Below, one piece after another: positions 13,858 to 16,884 of a DNA stretch of 16,884 bases (position 1 is its first letter; the number at the start of each line of letters is the position of its first letter). The stretch spans positions 1 to 16,884 of the forward strand of contig JAIEPI010000208.1 of NCBI GenBank assembly GCA_019749855.1, written 5' to 3'. The notes below the pieces were generated by a model that was not told where the DNA came from, made no database searches, and was given only the letters and a program-made list of their open reading frames with translations. The DNA is from Rickettsiales bacterium. Lineage in GTDB: Bacteria; Pseudomonadota; Alphaproteobacteria; Rickettsiales; UBA998. The position numbers and the translations under genes were made by a program.

Positions 13858-15012
13858 ATGACTGAGCCAGTCTGGGCCCTGGGGCTGATGAGCGGGACGT
13901 CGCTTGATGGGCTGGATGGTGCGTTGCTGAAAACCGATGGCATCTCGGTCTTTGAGTTCGGGCCACGCCTTACGCTGCCCATGCCTGTGTCGCTGGGTGC
14001 TGAGTTACGCGGCTTAATGCAGGGAAAGCAGGATGACTGGCTGTCCATTGAGAAGCGCTTCACTGAGGCGCAGGTGCCATTAGTCGCGCAGTTGGTGGCG
14101 CAACTACAGGCGGAACAGGGGCCTGAGGTGAAGGTTGGCTGCATCGGTTTTCATGGGCAGACCATTGTGCACCGTCCGGCGGAGGGCATTACCTGGCAGA
14201 TCGGTAACGGCGCGCTGCTGGCGGAGCAAACAGGCATTGCCGTGGTGACGGATTTTCGCAGGCGGGATGTCGCCGCCGGTGGGCAGGGGGCACCGCTAGT
14301 GCCGCTCTACCATGCGGCATTGGCGGCTTGCCTCGCTGAAACCTCACCCACAGAGACAGCCCTCACCCCAGCCCTCTCCCACGGGGAGAGGGAGCTTTAT
14401 CCCCACGCCATCCTCAATATCGGCGGCATCAGCAATCTCACATGGCTGGGGGCCGCTAGCCTTGATACGCCAAGCCTGTTTGCCATGGATTGTGGCCCGG
14501 GCAATGCGTTGCTGAATGACTGGATGCAGCGCACCTCGGGTGTGGATTATGACGCGCAGGGACAGTTAGCGGCCACAGGGCGTGTGGATGAAGCGGCGCT
14601 TTCACGCTATCTGGCACATCCGTTTTTCAGTGCGCCTCCACCTAAGTCACTGGACCGGCATGATTTCTCACTCGATGTTGTGGCGCATCTCTCGCCCGCT
14701 GATGGTGCCGCGACACTCACCGCCTTGACGGCGCTGGCCGTAGCGCATGCCGTGCCGTGGTTGCCGCAGCCACCCATACGCTGGCTGGTGTGCGGCGGTG
14801 GCAGGCACAATGTGACAATGCTTCAGGTGCTTGAGCGGGCCTTGGCAGTGCCCGTGCAACCGGTGGAAGCAGAAGGGTGGAATGGCGATTCGCTGGAGGC
14901 GGAGGCCTTTGCGTATCTCTCGGTACGCATGTTGCGCGGCATGCCGATTTCGCAGCCCGAGACCACCGGCGTTCAGCGCCGCGTGTCAGGCGGTGGCTTT
15001 TACAGCGTGTAG
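13858..15012 (+). CDS. anmK: Anhydro-N-acetylmuramic acid kinase, carrying a repeat-encoded insertion
   Basis: A 384-residue cytoplasmic kinase that opens the 1,6-anhydro ring of anhydro-MurNAc and phosphorylates it, feeding recycled cell-wall sugar to MurNAc-6-phosphate. The ATP-binding loop GLMSGTSLDG is at residues 9-18, followed by GFHGQT, RRRDVAAGGQGAPLVPLYH, NIGGISNLTW, MDCGPGNALLNDW and CGGGRHN, all family signatures. The start at 13858 has GGATAA upstream; an ATG at 13837 would add seven residues. Between LYHAALAA and ILNIGG lies extra sequence (about residues 160-183) containing ALTPALSHGERE, encoded by a palindromic repeat; related proteins I recall are shorter by roughly 15-20 residues there. 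The catalytic motifs are intact, so the protein is probably active. Divergent from tyrS, an arrangement seen in other alphaproteobacteria. Confidence 0.94.
   Translation: MTEPVWALGLMSGTSLDGLDGALLKTDGISVFEFGPRLTLPMPVSLGAELRGLMQGKQDDWLSIEKRFTEAQVPLVAQLVAQLQAEQGPEVKVGCIGFHGQTIVHRPAEGITWQIGNGALLAEQTGIAVVTDFRRRDVAAGGQGAPLVPLYHAALAACLAETSPTETALTPALSHGERELYPHAILNIGGISNLTWLGAASLDTPSLFAMDCGPGNALLNDWMQRTSGVDYDAQGQLAATGRVDEAALSRYLAHPFFSAPPPKSLDRHDFSLDVVAHLSPADGAATLTALTALAVAHAVPWLPQPPIRWLVCGGGRHNVTMLQVLERALAVPVQPVEAEGWNGDSLEAEAFAYLSVRMLRGMPISQPETTGVQRRVSGGGFYSV
14355..14394 (+). repeat. CCCTCTCCC/GGGAGAGGG palindromic element inserted in frame in anmK
   Basis: GACAGCCCTCACCCCAG is followed by CCCTCTCCC (14372-14380), loop ACG, and GGGAGAGGG (14384-14392). 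It matches the reverse complement of the intergenic copy at 11641-11680. The frame read here gives ALTPALSHGERE. Checking the core by hand, five of its six frames contain no stop codon; the exception has TGA in GGGTGAGGG on the other strand. No clear target duplication is visible around it. Confidence 0.85.
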
Positions 15013-15084
15013 TTGGCGCGTAATCATTGTCATAATTGTTTCATGAATCTCTGTTACCTGAGTCTCGGTACGGAGGAAGTATCC

Positions 15085-15828
15085 ATGACAATAAGGTATG
15101 ATTTTCCTGATCCTGATTATTCAAATACTGAAAGCATGCGGATTCTGGCACGCAAATTAGGCATGCATACACCATTGGTGCAGGAGAATTTTGAGCGAAT
15201 GTTTGCCGCGTTAAACGTGGCAGGGGATGCTTTGTACATGCTATCAGGATTGGAGCATGATTCCTGGGAAAGAAGCGTCGCGGCGGGGACGGCTATGGCC
15301 ATGACAGCCACGGGTCTCATGGTGAGCAGTGCTTCACAAAAACAAAGCAGCGATGATATTGAGAATTTACGAAGAATGTCTCGCCTAAACTACGCCCTTG
15401 AGCGCGTCAGGCAGGCGGGTAATCCCATGAAGCACTACCGCCAGACTCTCGGGCTTGCCTTGATTTTAGCCGGTTCCCTCTATATTAAGTCCGGCTACGA
15501 TAGTCAGCGCTATCCTGAGGCGGTGCTGGGGGCATCCGTGATTGCAGCAGGCACAGCGTTAGGGCTGGCGGTGGAGGATGACAAAGCGTGGCAGCGTTTT
15601 GGCGTCATTCTGGCCAGTACCGTTCAGCCGCTTGGCATTCCATACTCAGCTGACGCCGCCATCAATCATGGTGATCCCTATATTGCACTTGCAACCATGT
15701 GTTTTTTGGCCTCGACGGCCCTAGCATCGCTTGCCAAGATTCAGTCAGCCGAAAGTGCGGGATGCCACACAGGCTTTACCAGCGCTGAAGCGGTTCGACG
15801 GTCGGTACAACAGACTCACTATATCTAA
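15085..15828 (+). CDS. Uncharacterised protein with several hydrophobic segments (247 aa)
   Basis: I do not recognise this gene. It has about four alanine- and glycine-rich hydrophobic stretches: residues 64-82, 121-134, 147-163 and 200-217. A charged, helical stretch (about 86-120, SSDDIENLRRMSRLNYALERVRQ) separates the first two. This suggests a small membrane-associated protein, though the segments are short and alanine-rich enough to be buried soluble helices instead. The ATG at 15085 is strongly supported by GGAGGAAG at 15072-15079, five bases upstream; the frame is open 24 codons further up from a TTG but without signals. It follows anmK by 72 bases on the same strand and converges with the next hydrolase 9 bases away. 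Confidence 0.72.
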   Translation: MTIRYDFPDPDYSNTESMRILARKLGMHTPLVQENFERMFAALNVAGDALYMLSGLEHDSWERSVAAGTAMAMTATGLMVSSASQKQSSDDIENLRRMSRLNYALERVRQAGNPMKHYRQTLGLALILAGSLYIKSGYDSQRYPEAVLGASVIAAGTALGLAVEDDKAWQRFGVILASTVQPLGIPYSADAAINHGDPYIALATMCFLASTALASLAKIQSAESAGCHTGFTSAEAVRRSVQQTHYI

Positions 15829-15837
15829 CAGTGATTG

Positions 15838-16545
15838 TTAAGGCCGTGAATCCCGTGGCAGCTGACGACGTTTGCGGCTGGGCATGGCGCGCCGTGCTTC
15901 CTCAAAAGCCAGCATACGATCAGCCACGTAACGCGTCATAGTTTGTTCCACCTCATCGAGGCTGTTGCGGAAATAATGGTCGGCACCACCAAAGACCTGA
16001 TATTTGACCTGAGCATAGTTTTGGCCACGGATTTTTTCGGCTAGACGCGAGACGTCCTCTTCTTTCACAATGTCGTCCTTGTCGCCTTGCAAAATGAGGC
16101 CAGGCGCCGGGCAGGGTGACAAGAAGGAAAAATCATATTTGGATGCAGGGGGCGAAATAGCCAGAAAACCCTCAATTTCTGGACGGCGCATCAGCAGTTG
16201 CAGGGCAATCCATGAGCCGAAGGAGAAACCGCCAATCCAGCAGGTGGAGGCTTCGGGATTTTGCACCTGAATCCAGTCCATTGCGGAGGCCGCATCTGAC
16301 AGCTCACCAATACCCTCATCGAAATGCCCCAGCGAGCGCCCAACACCACGAAAATTGAAGCGCAGAACGGAAAATCCATTATTCACAAATGCCTGATACG
16401 TCCGGTACACAATTTTATTGTTCATGGTGCCGCCATATAAGGGGTGCGGGTGCAGAACAATGGCCACCGGCGAGGTGGGATTCTCGTTGTGGTGGTAGCG
16501 TCCCTCGAGGCGACCTTCTGGTCCGGTAAAAATAATCTCAGGCAT
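15838..16545 (-). CDS. Alpha/beta hydrolase (COG2945-like)
   Basis: A 235-residue alpha/beta hydrolase with the opening typical of the COG2945 group: LHPHPLYGGTMNNKIV and FNFRGVGRSLGHFDEGIGE. The nucleophile is in GGFSFGSW (serine near residue 105), the acid in LQGDKDDIV, and the histidine in GGADHYF (near residue 189). The C-terminus is a strongly basic tail, PSRKRRQLPRDSRP. Start ATG 16543-16545 has AAGGAA upstream. It sits divergent from cysE, a pairing I recall from other alphaproteobacteria. The substrate is unknown; serine esterase activity is the general expectation. Confidence 0.88.
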   Translation of the reverse strand: MPEIIFTGPEGRLEGRYHHNENPTSPVAIVLHPHPLYGGTMNNKIVYRTYQAFVNNGFSVLRFNFRGVGRSLGHFDEGIGELSDAASAMDWIQVQNPEASTCWIGGFSFGSWIALQLLMRRPEIEGFLAISPPASKYDFSFLSPCPAPGLILQGDKDDIVKEEDVSRLAEKIRGQNYAQVKYQVFGGADHYFRNSLDEVEQTMTRYVADRMLAFEEARRAMPSRKRRQLPRDSRP

Positions 16546-16771
16546 TCGATATTCCTTTATAGCGGTCTTGGATATGATGGAATTTCAAGGTTTCAGGCAA
16601 TCACAGTGGCATTCATTGACATTTATGATAGAGTACTTTACGCCCACTCACTGAATGCGAGTGATTCGCAGCACATGCATAGCAGCCTCGCATGGGTAGC
16701 GTTAGTTAATATAGTGGGGCCATTTTTGCAATGGTTCTGTGCAGAGTAGAGTCTTGGGAGTCCATCGGGTC
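16546..16771. promoter_or_regulatory. Divergent intergenic region with a possible cysE promoter
   Basis: This 226-base gap separates the hydrolase and cysE start codons and must hold both promoters. A perfect TTGACA (16616-16621) lies on the plus strand, but the position 17 bases downstream reads TACGCC, a poor -10. A short inverted repeat CACTC...GAGTG occurs around 16646-16664. A 101-codon open frame crosses the gap but overlaps the hydrolase antisense and is not convincing. Confidence 0.35.
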
Positions 16772-16884
16772 ATGGCTTGGGAACGCATTAAAGAGGATTT
16801 ACAGGGCTTTTTGGCGCGTGATCCGGCGGCGCGCGGGCCGTGGGAAGTCATCCTGTGTTACCCGGGCTTTCATGCGTTGCTGTT
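16772..16884 (+). CDS. cysE: Serine O-acetyltransferase, N-terminal fragment
   Basis: The first 37 codons of a gene that runs off the right edge. The peptide starts MAWERIKEDLQGFLARDPAA and continues to EVILCYPGFHALL. The DPAAR...E(V/I)LLCYPGFHAL pattern is the start of CysE, which acetylates serine with acetyl-CoA as the first step of cysteine synthesis. The hexapeptide-repeat catalytic domain would lie outside the window. A GGGAG is 11 bases before the ATG, rather far for a ribosome site. Confidence 0.87.
   Translation, partial: MAWERIKEDLQGFLARDPAARGPWEVILCYPGFHALL

Noticed and set aside
14341..14406. CCCAC direct repeats as a target duplication around the anmK element
   Set aside because: The 5-base copies (14347-14351 and 14402-14406) are 55 bases apart, not a multiple of three, so removing one period would break the frame; the match is likely chance.
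16444..16749. A 101-codon plus-strand frame before cysE
   Set aside because: Its first third is antisense to the alpha/beta hydrolase, there is no ribosome site, and the rest is the divergent promoter region.

Overview
This window comes from a free-living-type bacterium, most likely an alphaproteobacterium of moderate G+C. The evidence is the style of the proteins and some gene neighbourhoods I recognise from that class: glnE followed by a PrxQ/Bcp peroxiredoxin, tyrS divergent from anmK, and an alpha/beta hydrolase divergent from cysE. The presence of glutaryl-CoA dehydrogenase, D-amino acid dehydrogenase and GlnE argues against an extremely reduced endosymbiont. I cannot name the genus.

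Layout. Positions 1-5251 are a minus-strand run: an AsmA/DUF3971-type envelope protein, glutaryl-CoA dehydrogenase (gcdH), a HisN-type inositol-monophosphatase-family enzyme, then, beyond a palindromic repeat, the first codons of trmFO. A divergent intergenic region (5252-5354) with an operator-like dyad leads to glnE and bcp on the plus strand. Positions 8834-11263 are minus strand again: a small conserved-looking protein, an alpha/beta hydrolase, and dadA, the last two overlapping by ATGA. A 491-base non-coding stretch (11264-11754) is packed with palindromic repeat fragments. Then come tyrS and a small unknown gene just upstream of it (minus), anmK and an unknown hydrophobic protein (plus), another alpha/beta hydrolase (minus), and the start of cysE (plus).

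How the genes fit together. The genes are mostly housekeeping: nitrogen-status control (glnE), peroxide defence (bcp), amino-acid metabolism (dadA, gcdH, cysE, possibly hisN), muropeptide recycling (anmK), translation (tyrS, trmFO) and envelope maintenance (AsmA-like).

The most interesting signal cuts across the genes. One palindromic repeat family with a CCCTCACCC...CCTCTCCC-loop-GGGAGAGG core occurs three times. One copy is intergenic (11641-11680). The other two lie in frame inside protein-coding genes, tyrS (12735-12787) and anmK (14355-14394), in opposite orientations relative to the coding strand. In tyrS the element sits between 8-bp near-direct repeats exactly 69 bp (23 codons) apart, and removing one period restores a loop of ordinary length. 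This resembles the Rickettsia palindromic elements, which insert in frame into genes. Two other hairpin repeat families (GTCATCCTCGGGCTTGAC and GTCATTCC...GGAATGAC) occupy intergenic gaps.
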